A program made the translations under genes and the position numbers. From Paenibacillus sp. 19GGS1-52 (GTDB lineage Bacteria; Bacillota; Bacilli; Paenibacillales; Paenibacillaceae), in contig NZ_CP059724.1 in assembly GCF_022369515.1 (NCBI RefSeq), forward strand, positions 682,001 through 746,000: 64,000 nucleotides of DNA, read 5' to 3'. Below, in pieces: positions 25,761 through 34,685 of this stretch; the stretch's first letter is position 1, and each line of letters begins with the position of its first letter. Below the pieces are notes generated by a model that saw nothing but the letters and a program-made list of their open reading frames with translations, was not told where the DNA came from and ran no database searches.

Positions 25761-28700
25761 TTCTTCTACTCGTTTGCTGCGGAATTTCATCAAGAATTCG
25801 TACACGACCGGTACAACAACTAGTGTCAGCAGCGTGGAGCTGATCAATCCGCCAATGACAGTTACACCAAGTCCTTTGGAGATGATCCCGGCACTGTTTT
25901 CAAGCCCCGTAACTAGCGGCAACAGAGCGCCTATAGTAGCAAGAGCTGTCATCAGAATTGGACGCAGGCGGGTTCCCCCAGCTTCAAGCAACGCTTGACG
26001 GGTGGATAGCCCTTCCTTCTCCTTATGAATAACACGGTCGATTAGCACGATCGCATTTGTGACGACAATACCAATTAGCATCAGCGCTCCCATAAGGGAG
26101 GAGACGTTCAGTGTTTCACCTGCCAGCAATAGAGCAACGAGTGCTCCGATCACGGTGAAGGGAAGCGAGAACAGAATGGCGAAGGGGGCCAGCCCGCCAC
26201 CAAAGGTAACGACAAGCACGAAATATACAATGGCGATAGCGGCTGCCATGGCAATGCCCAGTTGGCCAAAGGTATCGTTGATTTGCTCGGTCACACCACC
26301 GAAGGTAATGGTTACACCATCGGGCAGATCCATAGCATCAATCTTATCTTTTACGCTGTTTGAAGCACTGTTGACGTCAGTTGCTATAATTTCAGCAGTA
26401 ACGTCTACCTTCATTTTACCGTCCATACGAGTAATGGAGTCAGGGGAAGTACCATTTTTGATGGTTGCAACTTCTCCAATAGGTACTGTAAAGCCTAGTG
26501 GCGAAGTCAGTGTAGCATCCTCCATTTCCTGAATACTGCTGTACGTATCTTTATCAGTCTGGATGTATACATTATAGTTCTTGCCGTCCACGCTCACCTC
26601 GGTCAGAACAGGAAGCGCACCGGCAGGACTTAGCTTCATGGCGATTTGTCCAGCGGTTAAACCGAGAGCACTTAGCTTCTCTTGATTTGCTACAATCGTG
26701 TATTGATCATAAGATTCCTTGAGGCTTGTTTCCCCGTCTTTAAAGTTGGCTTTGTCGGCCTGGACGATTCCAGCGATCTCATCGGCAACCGGCTTCAACT
26801 GCTCCAGAGTGTCACCGAAGATATTTACGGTTAGTGTGCTGCCGCCAAGTCCTCCACCGGACGTACCGGACAGATCACCCCACACGCCTTCTGGAACTTC
26901 TTTAGTCAAGCCTTCGATTAATTTTTCTTTAACGGTATCAAAATCAGCAGTGTCACTATCATAAGCGACATAGAACAGGCCCGAATTGCCGGAGCCTATT
27001 CCGAACGGGCTGCTACCACCGATGGAATATTGCATTTTGTCCAAATGCTGTTGGGCCAATATATATTTCTCGGCCTTCAGTCCCTGTTCCTTCACGTCTT
27101 CCAGCCGTTGTCCAGCTTTCGGGGAGTAGGTCAGTGTAATATTCTTCTCTTCTTGGGAAGGCAGGAAGCTGACACCGATCGGTTTGATCAGGAGCAAGCT
27201 GCCGGCAAGCAGAAGTACGGCTACCCCGAGCGTAATCAGCTTATGAGAGAGACACCAGTTCAGAATTCTTTGGTAGCCGACGGCCATTCTTCCAGGTTTT
27301 TCACTGTGAATCTTCTTGCTGTTCTTAAGTCCATTGCGGAACAGCGTGTGAGCCAATGCTGGAACCAGCGTAATTGCAACTACCAGTGAAGCCAGCAGAG
27401 CAAATACCATAGTAAGGGCAAACGGCAGGAACAGTTCACCTACCATACCACTGACAAAAGCAAGTGGCAGGAACACGGCGATCGTTACAATCGTAGAGGA
27501 TAGGATTGGCACGAACATTTCGCGTGTCGCCGCGCTAATCAATTCCCGACCACGCAGTTTCTCGCCGGATAGCGATAGCCGCCTGAATATATTCTCTATG
27601 ACGACAATAGAGTCATCGACTACCCGCCCGATGGCTACGGTCATCGCCCCGAGCGTCATCATGTTAAGGGTAATATCCATCTGTCGCAAGCACAGAATAG
27701 CAATGAGGAGCGACAATGGAATGGAGATGATTGAAATAATGGTAGAACGGATATTTCTTAGGAAGACCAATATAATAATAACAGCGAACAGAGCTCCAAA
27801 AGCTGCTTTGGACAGCATCGTACTTACGGAATCCTCAATCGGCTTGCCTTGATCCAGAAGAACTGTCAGGTCAAGTCCCTTATACTGCTGCTTCAGTTCC
27901 TCCGTCTTGTCCTTGACGCTGTTTACAACGTCGACGGTGTTGGCATCATTGCCTTTGACGATTTGAATGCCGATGGATTCTTTACCGTTCGTGCGGGAGA
28001 TGGATTCAGACTTTCCGGTAACCTTAATCGTGGCCAGCTCTCCGAGCTTAACGGTTGGCAGTCCCAGATTAGCTGAAGCACCAGTAGCTGTTCCAGCGAC
28101 GTCGGTAGTATTAGCGACGCCAGCAGCGCCACTACCGGCAGCTTTTGGCACAATCGGGATACTTATATTTTTAAGATCCTCAACTGTAGTGATGTTGCCA
28201 TCCACAACTACTGCTTTCTGGGCCTTCTCCATCTCGAACAGTCCAAGTGGAACGCGGATAGAGGAGCCTTGGACGATACCTTTAATAGTATCTTCTGTCA
28301 GCCCGTATTCCTTCAGCTTGTCTTGGTCGAACTTGAGTGTGACTTCCTTGACATATTGTCCGGCAATTTGCACGGAGGCTACACCTTCAAGATCTTCCAG
28401 GGCAGGGCGGATATCATTCTCGGCAATTTTCGTTAGTGCTTCAAGGTCCTGGGAGCCGTCAGTGGAAAGACTGAGCGAGATAACGGGCAATGAGCTCAGG
28501 CTGAAGCGGGTTATGGAAGGCTTCTGCGCATTCTCTGGCAGAGTGACCTCATTCAATGCCTCGCGCACGGCAGCTGTTGCGTTATCCAGATTGGTACCAT
28601 AAGCGAATTCAATTGTAATGCTGGAGGCGTTCTCCAGTGAAGTGGAGGTCAGTGTCTTGACCCCATCCACATTGCGCAGCTTCTGCTCTAGCGGTTTGCT

Positions 28701-28892
28701 GACATCATTAACGACGCCCTCTGGTGCAGCACCCGGATAAATCGTTGTAATGCTGAGATAGGGTATATTAATATTAGGCAAGGTCTCTTGCTTCATGGTT
28801 AGGCCGCTGTATAAGCCAGCAAACACAATAATGATGGTCAGAAGCCAAATGGCGAATTTGTTTCTGAGTGAGAAATTAATTAAGCTTTTCAT
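25758..28892 (-). CDS. RND-family efflux pump (SwrC/YerP-like)
   Basis: A 1044-residue proton-driven RND transporter of the AcrB/SwrC type. A transmembrane helix at 11-30 is followed by a large extracytoplasmic domain, helices from about 345 to 470, a second extracytoplasmic domain and C-terminal helices. Motifs include GAMTVAIGRVVDDSIVVIENIFRR (conserved charged residues of TM4) and the C-terminal LMLIGIVVTNAIVLIDRV. In B. subtilis, SwrC exports surfactin and is preceded by the TetR gene yerO; the same order is present here (121 bp apart). Lipopeptide or drug export is therefore likely. It lacks a membrane-fusion partner, as usual in Gram-positives. Confidence 0.93.
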   Translation of the reverse strand: MKSLINFSLRNKFAIWLLTIIIVFAGLYSGLTMKQETLPNINIPYLSITTIYPGAAPEGVVNDVSKPLEQKLRNVDGVKTLTSTSLENASSITIEFAYGTNLDNATAAVREALNEVTLPENAQKPSITRFSLSSLPVISLSLSTDGSQDLEALTKIAENDIRPALEDLEGVASVQIAGQYVKEVTLKFDQDKLKEYGLTEDTIKGIVQGSSIRVPLGLFEMEKAQKAVVVDGNITTVEDLKNISIPIVPKAAGSGAAGVANTTDVAGTATGASANLGLPTVKLGELATIKVTGKSESISRTNGKESIGIQIVKGNDANTVDVVNSVKDKTEELKQQYKGLDLTVLLDQGKPIEDSVSTMLSKAAFGALFAVIIILVFLRNIRSTIISIISIPLSLLIAILCLRQMDITLNMMTLGAMTVAIGRVVDDSIVVIENIFRRLSLSGEKLRGRELISAATREMFVPILSSTIVTIAVFLPLAFVSGMVGELFLPFALTMVFALLASLVVAITLVPALAHTLFRNGLKNSKKIHSEKPGRMAVGYQRILNWCLSHKLITLGVAVLLLAGSLLLIKPIGVSFLPSQEEKNITLTYSPKAGQRLEDVKEQGLKAEKYILAQQHLDKMQYSIGGSSPFGIGSGNSGLFYVAYDSDTADFDTVKEKLIEGLTKEVPEGVWGDLSGTSGGGLGGSTLTVNIFGDTLEQLKPVADEIAGIVQADKANFKDGETSLKESYDQYTIVANQEKLSALGLTAGQIAMKLSPAGALPVLTEVSVDGKNYNVYIQTDKDTYSSIQEMEDATLTSPLGFTVPIGEVATIKNGTSPDSITRMDGKMKVDVTAEIIATDVNSASNSVKDKIDAMDLPDGVTITFGGVTEQINDTFGQLGIAMAAAIAIVYFVLVVTFGGGLAPFAILFSLPFTVIGALVALLLAGETLNVSSLMGALMLIGIVVTNAIVLIDRVIHKEKEGLSTRQALLEAGGTRLRPILMTALATIGALLPLVTGLENSAGIISKGLGVTVIGGLISSTLLTLVVVPVVYEFLMKFRSKRVEE

Positions 28893-29013
28893 AAGTTACG
28901 TTTCTGCTCCTTTTAGACCTTCCGGATACGGAAAAGTCATTTTTTTTGGGTTGGCGTATGAAGCTCGCTATCTATGTTGAACTCTCTCTAAAAGTTCCTG
29001 CTGAATCCGTCCG

Positions 29014-29928
29014 TTAGTGAAATGCACATAAGTTATGCATATAAGGTGTAATCAGCTTCTGTAGCTCCTCCACTTCTTTGGCCAATTCAGGAAAGGTACG
29101 CAGATTGGACAGCATCCCTTGCATAATAGCTCTCCGAGGATGGGGCACTAGCATCTCTCCCTCCAAAATGGTGAGTGATTCCAGCATATCTTCCTTAGGT
29201 TGTGGCTGCATGGCAGTGGATGCACTCAATAAATCCTTTATCTCTTTGATCAACTGAAGTGGATTCCTGCGCTTGTTATCCTCGTGAACTTCCATCCAGC
29301 TTGACAGGATAGCAGAGGAGATGAGCGGGTCGGGATGGCGGGTGAGCAGACCCGACACAATGATATCCAATAGATCTACCAGATGATCAGCCATGCGGGC
29401 TATTGATATAGGACTCTCCTGATAAAACATAACACGCACATAGGAGCTGATCGTACCATGAGCTATCAGGCACAAGTCACCGGTGTACGGCAGAATTTCT
29501 TTTCCATACAGGCTCTCCAGCTTGGCCTGGAACCAGTTGAATAGAGTTAGGTTGCTATTGCGCAGCCATTCCGGTATCTCGGTTTGCTCTCTTCCGGACA
29601 GTTCCTGAATCTGTCGTTGTAGAAACTCTCGTAACTCATAGACGTGATGCAACAGGATTTCAATTTGATTGCGCAGCTTCTCTTGGGGGGTTCTCCGACT
29701 TTCCTGCTCCTCACGTAACAGGGGATCACGAATCATCCGGAAGCAATATATGTAAATGCTGCGTTTTAGCTCTTCCTTGGATTTGAACACCAGATAGAGA
29801 CTGCCTTTGGACATCCCACATAGCTCGGCAATCTCCTGCATGGAGGTGGAGGAGGAGCCTTTTACGGCGAATAATTGCATTGCTGTCTTGATAATCTGTT
29901 CTTTTTTGTCCACGCTTCGCTCAGCCAC
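29014..29928 (-). CDS. TetR-family regulator, YerO-like
   Basis: A 304-residue TetR protein, longer than the usual 190-220 but close to YerO of B. subtilis (about 290). The helix-turn-helix covers about 10-55 with SSTSMQEIAELCGMSKGSLYLVFKSKEELK. The long C-terminal domain is helical with no further recognised domain. It lies directly upstream of the SwrC-like pump on the same strand and very likely represses the two-gene operon. A TGACT-N4-AGTCA palindrome overlaps its predicted start point. Confidence 0.9.
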   Translation of the reverse strand: MAERSVDKKEQIIKTAMQLFAVKGSSSTSMQEIAELCGMSKGSLYLVFKSKEELKRSIYIYCFRMIRDPLLREEQESRRTPQEKLRNQIEILLHHVYELREFLQRQIQELSGREQTEIPEWLRNSNLTLFNWFQAKLESLYGKEILPYTGDLCLIAHGTISSYVRVMFYQESPISIARMADHLVDLLDIIVSGLLTRHPDPLISSAILSSWMEVHEDNKRRNPLQLIKEIKDLLSASTAMQPQPKEDMLESLTILEGEMLVPHPRRAIMQGMLSNLRTFPELAKEVEELQKLITPYMHNLCAFH

Positions 29929-29967
29929 TATGCTACTAGCTCCTTTTTGACTATTGAGTTCTGTAAT

Positions 29968-30015
29968 TGACTAGTAAGTCAGATCGATTATATTATATTA
30001 TTTGTAGCATTACAA
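29968..30015 (-). promoter_or_regulatory. Minus-strand promoter with TetR-type operator
   Basis: On the minus strand: -35 TTGTAA (30015-30010), 17-bp spacer, -10 TATAAT (29992-29987). A palindrome TGACT-AGTA-AGTCA (29968-29981) covers the expected start point, a position for autorepression by the YerO-like regulator. An extra half-site TTGACT lies near 29947. Confidence 0.62.
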
Positions 30016-30153
30016 ATCTCCCACAGAAGAGGTTACAGTATTGACGCAATTCTATTTTGTAAGCTTTTCCGGTAGGAAGAAAGAGCTTCTTCAGGTAATA
30101 TATAAATGTGTCGATTACGTGAGGATTGCTAGAAAGAGAAGGTAGGTTGGCAA

Positions 30154-31671
30154 ATGAGAAGAGGATTACAGTCTACAGTCATTATTGGGGCTTTATTAGC
30201 ATTTTATTACTTCGGTTTCGGGCTATTTGGCAGTACCGGAGGTACAATTATTAGTATTTTTTCTACATTAACGGTCATTTCCATTGGCTTGGCTATTTTT
30301 ATGGAGAATCGTAATCCTTCTACAACGATGGCTTGGATTCTGCTGCTTGCCCTAATTCCGGTACTGGGACTTGTCTTCTATTTCCTGTTCGGACAAAATG
30401 TGTTCAAACGCCGTAAGTACGACAAAAAAGCCCAGCGCGACCTGATGGCTTACGAGCGGATCGAGAATGACGCGCTGCGAATGCATCAGGACTGGTCCAT
30501 TTTTGATCCTTCACGCCAGAAGTTGCTCGGACTGGCTCAGAGATTGGCACGTACGCCTATATCGTTTACTTCGGAGACGCGTATATTGACCAACGGTGAA
30601 GAGACATTTGGTACCCTGCTGCTTGAGCTGCGCCAGGCTCAGCATCATATTCACATGGAATATTATATTTTTCGTGCAGACCATATCGGGACCCGTATTC
30701 AGCAGATTCTGATCGACAAGGCTCGTGCGGGTGTGGTCGTCCGATTTATGTATGATGCGGTCGGCAGCATTCAGCTTTCCAAAGCTTTTCTGAAGGAAAT
30801 GAGTGATGCGGGGGTGCAGGTTGCGGCATACGGTAGTTCCAAATCCTTCTTCTCCTTTTTCTCCAGTCGTGTGAATTACCGGAATCACCGCAAGATTGTT
30901 GTTATTGATGGCGATGTTGGATTTATGGGCGGACTGAACGTGGGCGACGAATATCTGAGCCGCAGCAAGACTTACGGCTTCTGGCGGGATACGCATATGC
31001 TCGTTAGAGGTGAGGCAGTGCGTACGATGCAGATTATCTTTTTACAGGATTGGATGCATACAACGGGTGAGAAGATTCTGGAGCAGGATTATCTTTCACC
31101 GCAACTGCGGTTTATGTCAGGTGATGGAGCAGTGCAGATTATAGCGAGCGGACCGGATAATGAACGTCGGGCGCTCAAAAATATATTTTTCTCCATGATC
31201 ACCTCTGCCGAGAAGTCGGTGTGGATTGCCAGCCCCTATTTCATTCCCGATGAGGATATTCTAACGGCGATCAGAGTTGCGGCGATGTCCGGGCTTGATG
31301 TGCGCCTGTTATTTCCGGCCAAGCCGGATAAATGGATTCCGTTTCTGGCCTCACATTCCTATTTCCCGTCTCTGCTGGAAGCAGGGGTGAAGATTTATGA
31401 ATATGAGAAGGGCTTTATTCATTCCAAACTGCTGATTATTGACAGTGAGATAGCCACGATAGGCACGGCAAATATGGATATGCGCAGCTTCCACCTTAAT
31501 TTTGAGGTCAATGCACTGCTGCTTAAGACAGAGAGTGTAGCCCGGATTGTAGCTGATTTTGAGCGGGATTTATTGTCTACCAGCCAGATAGAGCATACGG
31601 AGTTTATGAACAAGCGTTTGATAGAAAGGCTGCTGGAATCAGGAGCCAGACTGATGTCGCCGTTACTCTAA
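30154..31671 (+). CDS. cls: Cardiolipin synthase
   Basis: A 505-residue membrane enzyme of the phospholipase D superfamily that condenses two phosphatidylglycerol molecules to cardiolipin and glycerol. Two N-terminal helices lie at about 7-30 and 33-52 with NPSTTMAWILLL, then FGQNVFKRRK. The two HKD motifs are HRKIVVIDGDVGFMGG (about 248) and HSKLLIIDSEIATIGTANMD (about 425). Length is typical. AAGGTAGG precedes ATG 30154. It is monocistronic with its own terminator and divergent from the yerO-like gene. Confidence 0.95.
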   Translation: MRRGLQSTVIIGALLAFYYFGFGLFGSTGGTIISIFSTLTVISIGLAIFMENRNPSTTMAWILLLALIPVLGLVFYFLFGQNVFKRRKYDKKAQRDLMAYERIENDALRMHQDWSIFDPSRQKLLGLAQRLARTPISFTSETRILTNGEETFGTLLLELRQAQHHIHMEYYIFRADHIGTRIQQILIDKARAGVVVRFMYDAVGSIQLSKAFLKEMSDAGVQVAAYGSSKSFFSFFSSRVNYRNHRKIVVIDGDVGFMGGLNVGDEYLSRSKTYGFWRDTHMLVRGEAVRTMQIIFLQDWMHTTGEKILEQDYLSPQLRFMSGDGAVQIIASGPDNERRALKNIFFSMITSAEKSVWIASPYFIPDEDILTAIRVAAMSGLDVRLLFPAKPDKWIPFLASHSYFPSLLEAGVKIYEYEKGFIHSKLLIIDSEIATIGTANMDMRSFHLNFEVNALLLKTESVARIVADFERDLLSTSQIEHTEFMNKRLIERLLESGARLMSPLL

Positions 31672-31709
31672 CCAGAAATATAAACCGCCTGCTTAGAGGC
31701 ACAATAAAC

Positions 31710-31745
31710 ACCACCGGGGAAAAAGGTTCCTCGGTGGTATTTTAC
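31710..31745 (+). terminator. Terminator between cls and the PLD-like gene
   Basis: ACCACCGGGGA (31710-31720) pairs with TCCTCGGTGGT, one G-T pair, followed by ATTTTA. It may serve both converging genes. Confidence 0.7.
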
Positions 31746-31766
31746 TTTTACATTGTTCATTATGTC

Positions 31767-33266
31767 CTAAAATGTGGTGAAGCCCAAAGTGGTCTGCAAC
31801 CGGAACAACAGGTATTTTAGCCATGTCACATCAGTTTGATAATCTTGAAGCGGCAAGCTGTATTCGGCACCTTCATTATTCCATAGCCGGTTGAAGTAGG
31901 CATTCATCTCGGTATAAAGCGGCTGGTCCTGTTTCACTGCTACCCACAAATCGTTCTCCAGATTGTAATCATCCAGATTCCGTGTCGTAAAATTAGTAGA
32001 GCCGCCAAGGATAATGGAATTGCCGCTTTGTTTAGCAATGAAGAGCAGTTTGGGGTGGAATTGCTCTTTGGTCGTATTGTACCAGCGGATGGCAATCTTT
32101 CCTGCGGATCGTCGGTTCAGGTCCATAGCTACCGGACGGTTGGGAATGCCGATTTTGTCCCGACCAAAGGCATTCTGGTTCGGGTCTAGCAGGAGATTGA
32201 CTTTAGCACCACGGGCAGAGGCATCCAGAAGTGCGTCGATGATGCCGTCATCGGCAAGATAGAACATAGCCATCCATACAGTATCTCCCTTCTGGGCGCC
32301 ACGAATTCCTTGCAGTGCATACTTGTATACTTTTCCCTCTGTCACATAGCGCACCTCCGCCAGCCCTGCTACTTCTCCCTTATCTTCCTGCGTGAATACA
32401 GGTTCTTTGCTCAGCAGAGGACCTGCCCCGGACAAATTGGCGGCTGCCTGCTCCGTTTGTAGAATATCCGCTAGTATAGGACCCTGTACCTCAAGGGCGA
32501 TATTGGAATGATAGGAACTGGCATCATGGACGTTCCCGGAGGAGATCAGTGCTGTCTTCTCGCTGACAATCACTTTGCGGTGATTAGCCTTCACATTTAG
32601 CAGTTTCAGATAGGAACGTGCTGTGATATCAGGCCCTTTACTTGCCATAAGATTCGGAATCCAGCCGGTTCCCGCTTGTCCAAACCACTGAATGAAGGTA
32701 CGCCAAACGGCCGAATAGGCAGGAGTAGAGTCGCGCAGTGGATCAACGTCAGTCATAATGACGTTGATGCCTGCAGCCTTCATTTCCTCAAGTAGAGCAT
32801 TGGGAGCGGAACCGTAATTGGTGTTAACCTCGTCCGTAATGAAGACAATGTCCATCTTTGGATAAGCTAATTTTTGCGCGATAAGCTTAGTAGTTAGCGT
32901 TCTGCTGACTGGCGGAAACTGCTGGTCTTTATGAGTGTAGTCATTGAACAAAAACAGGTCGATCACCAAAAACTCCCTAGAGTCCTCAATAATCTGTAGG
33001 ATCCTCGGTAAAATCTGACTCTCTTGTTTTCCTGTGGGGCTGCCATCCGAATACGTTAGGTCATGCCAGAAGGTCACATGATCCACCTGGTATAGAGGAC
33101 TCTCGTAGGAAATTCCCGGAGGAAGAGGTTTATGTGTCTGATATATCATTACACCCGTTAGCCAGAGAATGAGCATAAGGGTTAATCGTAATATCCAGGT
33201 GCGGCGGCGTGAAGGGCGTTTCTTGTTATGGGATTTGGGCGGAATAGAGAAGTGGCCTAGTTTCAT
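31767..33266 (-). CDS. Phospholipase D-like protein with N-terminal membrane anchor
   Basis: A 499-residue PLD-superfamily protein. A basic N-terminus and one transmembrane helix (about 25-43) are followed by two HKD-like halves: HRKVIVSEKTALISSGNVHD (about 230) and HPKLLFIAKQSGNSIILGGSTNFTTRN (about 400). The second motif departs from the strict HxKxxxxD form, with no Asp at the usual place. It differs clearly from the neighbouring Cls, which has two N-terminal helices, so a phosphodiesterase or transphosphatidylase of unknown substrate is safer than a cardiolipin synthase call. The minus-strand ATG 33266 follows AGGAGGA. Confidence 0.82.
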   Translation of the reverse strand: MKLGHFSIPPKSHNKKRPSRRRTWILRLTLMLILWLTGVMIYQTHKPLPPGISYESPLYQVDHVTFWHDLTYSDGSPTGKQESQILPRILQIIEDSREFLVIDLFLFNDYTHKDQQFPPVSRTLTTKLIAQKLAYPKMDIVFITDEVNTNYGSAPNALLEEMKAAGINVIMTDVDPLRDSTPAYSAVWRTFIQWFGQAGTGWIPNLMASKGPDITARSYLKLLNVKANHRKVIVSEKTALISSGNVHDASSYHSNIALEVQGPILADILQTEQAAANLSGAGPLLSKEPVFTQEDKGEVAGLAEVRYVTEGKVYKYALQGIRGAQKGDTVWMAMFYLADDGIIDALLDASARGAKVNLLLDPNQNAFGRDKIGIPNRPVAMDLNRRSAGKIAIRWYNTTKEQFHPKLLFIAKQSGNSIILGGSTNFTTRNLDDYNLENDLWVAVKQDQPLYTEMNAYFNRLWNNEGAEYSLPLQDYQTDVTWLKYLLFRLQTTLGFTTF

Positions 33267-33398
33267 GGAAGTCCTCCTGTATGTGTAGGAGCATATACCT
33301 CCATCACGATAGGATGTGGTTATGCTCGGGAATTTATCAATTTCTATATAACACCCATAAGGAGAATTGAAGCAGCGAGGACCCCGGACTAACGTCTG

Positions 33399-33461
33399 AT
33401 GACATTATACTTAGGCTTATGTATAATGAGTGTAAATAATTTGTATAAGGTTTGAGACATT
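33399..33461 (+). promoter_or_regulatory. carH promoter with tandem 11-bp CarH-type operator repeats
   Basis: -35 ATGACA (33399-33404), 17-bp spacer, -10 TATAAT (33422-33427). Four contiguous 11-bp units run from 33418: TATGTATAATG, AGTGTAAATAA, TTTGTATAAGG, then a degenerate TTTGAGACATT. The first three share TGT at unit positions 3-5 and A at position 8, the published CarH operator pattern. The first unit covers the -10 box, giving an autoregulation site. Confidence 0.78.
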
Positions 33462-33491
33462 AAAGGTATATAGCGGCAATTGGGAAAGTGA

Positions 33492-34415
33492 GTGAGTTAC
33501 AACGTGTATTCCATCAAACAGGTCGTCGAAATGCTGGAGATTCCATCGGTTACGTTAAGAGCCTGGGAAAGCAGGTATCAGGCGGTGACCCCAGAGCGAA
33601 CCGAGTCCGGATACAGGCTATACAGCCATGATAATGTTGAAGATCTGCGCTGGTTGAAGGAGCAGATTGAGCAACAGGGCATAAGTATTTCGCACGCTGT
33701 TCGATTGTTGAAGGCACAGAAAGAGAAACATCTGGAGGACAATATTGCCGTTAGTGGAACTACACAGGATGCCTTCGAGAAGATGAAAGAGCAAATTTAT
33801 AATGCTCTACTTGAATTCCAAGGGGAGCGGGCCAATGCGCTAATTGATTTTGGTTTCTCCATGTATGGCTACGAAGCGATGTTCCATCAGGTATTGGTGC
33901 CAGTTCTGATCAAGGTCGGGGATGCATGGGAAGTAGGTACGGCGACTGTAGCGCAGGAGCATTATATGACCCATATGATTTCCAATCGATTTTATCAATT
34001 TTTTAATGTCTTTCCCGTTTATGCGCATTTGCCAAAGGTGCTGGCGTTTTGCCCAGCTGGTGAGCATCATCAGGTTGGATTACTATTATTTTCACTCTTT
34101 TTACGGAAGAATGGAGTGGAGGTTATCTATCTCGGTGCCAATACGCCTGAGGAGGGCATCCTGTCGATACTGGAGCAGCAAAAGCGTATTGGTGCCCTAT
34201 GTCTGTCAGTTACAGATAAAGCGCTAATTCCATACTGTGAGGGCCTAATCAAGCATCTAAAGGGTGCTTGTCCAGAAGCAGAGTTCATTGTGGGTGGTAA
34301 GGCTTACGAAGCTTTTCCCAATTCTATCGGGGCGCGTTTCATTATGAATGAGCCGCCGGAGCACTGGCAATCGTGGTTTGACAAAATGTTTATTGGCATG
34401 AAAAGCAAGATTTAA
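33492..34415 (+). CDS. carH: CarH-type B12-dependent photoreceptor and repressor (MerR family)
   Basis: A 307-residue light-sensing transcription factor. The N-terminal MerR helix-turn-helix covers about 1-75 (VYSIKQVVEMLEIPSVTLRAWESRY). A helical B12-cap domain follows, with the diagnostic W-x9-EH motif (W146, E156, H157), then a Rossmann-like cobalamin-binding domain with ExHxxG (E191, H193, G196), where His is the lower cobalt ligand. Adenosylcobalamin-bound CarH tetramers repress in the dark and fall apart in light. The start is GTG 33492 with a weak GGGAAAG site. The gene lies directly before the carotenoid operon, on the same strand but with a terminator between. Both promoters carry the 11-bp repeats. 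Confidence 0.93.
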   Translation: MSYNVYSIKQVVEMLEIPSVTLRAWESRYQAVTPERTESGYRLYSHDNVEDLRWLKEQIEQQGISISHAVRLLKAQKEKHLEDNIAVSGTTQDAFEKMKEQIYNALLEFQGERANALIDFGFSMYGYEAMFHQVLVPVLIKVGDAWEVGTATVAQEHYMTHMISNRFYQFFNVFPVYAHLPKVLAFCPAGEHHQVGLLLFSLFLRKNGVEVIYLGANTPEEGILSILEQQKRIGALCLSVTDKALIPYCEGLIKHLKGACPEAEFIVGGKAYEAFPNSIGARFIMNEPPEHWQSWFDKMFIGMKSKI

Positions 34416-34445
34416 AGGCCATCTGGCGTGGCTGATAATGAAATG

Positions 34446-34492
34446 AAGAGTCTGTAGTGTCACTTATTAGTGATGCTGGAGGCTCTTTTTTT
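34446..34492 (+). terminator. Terminator between carH and the carotenoid operon
   Basis: Outer stem GAGTCT (34448-34453) with AGGCTC, inner stem AGTGTCAC with GTGATGCT including two G-T pairs, followed by seven or more T. Confidence 0.75.
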
Positions 34493-34600
34493 GAATCCAA
34501 ATAAAATTATTAAACAACTAGCAAACATATCCTATTGAAATAGTAAAAACTAGCTATATTGGCCTCAGGCTTTGCTGAATGAGATAGCTATAGTTGGTCA

Positions 34601-34663
34601 TTTACATAAGCACATAATAATTGTATAATGTTTGTAAAGGATTTGTATAATGTTTATAGATTG
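34601..34663 (+). promoter_or_regulatory. Carotenoid operon promoter with four tandem 11-bp CarH-type repeats
   Basis: -35 TTTACA (34601-34606), 17-bp spacer, -10 TATAAT (34624-34629). Four contiguous 11-bp units start at 34620: ATTGTATAATG, TTTGTAAAGGA, TTTGTATAATG, TTTATAGATTG. The first three match nnTGTnnAnn and the fourth has TAT in place of TGT. The first unit begins 4 bp before the -10 box, exactly as at the carH promoter, so bound CarH would block RNA polymerase in the dark. Confidence 0.85.
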
Positions 34664-34685
34664 TGGGATTTGAGGGGGAGTAGGC

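Noticed and set aside
27967-28602. Plus-strand open frame of 211 codons inside the RND pump gene
   Set aside because: Antisense shadow of a well-conserved RND transporter; composition is Ser/Pro-rich as expected from the reverse strand.
31767-33266. Second cardiolipin synthase
   Set aside because: One membrane helix instead of two, a divergent second HKD motif and a different N-terminus; kept as PLD-like protein only.
33418-34663. Tandem short repeats as a possible CRISPR array
   Set aside because: Units are contiguous 11-bp repeats without spacers and sit on promoters; no cas genes are present.
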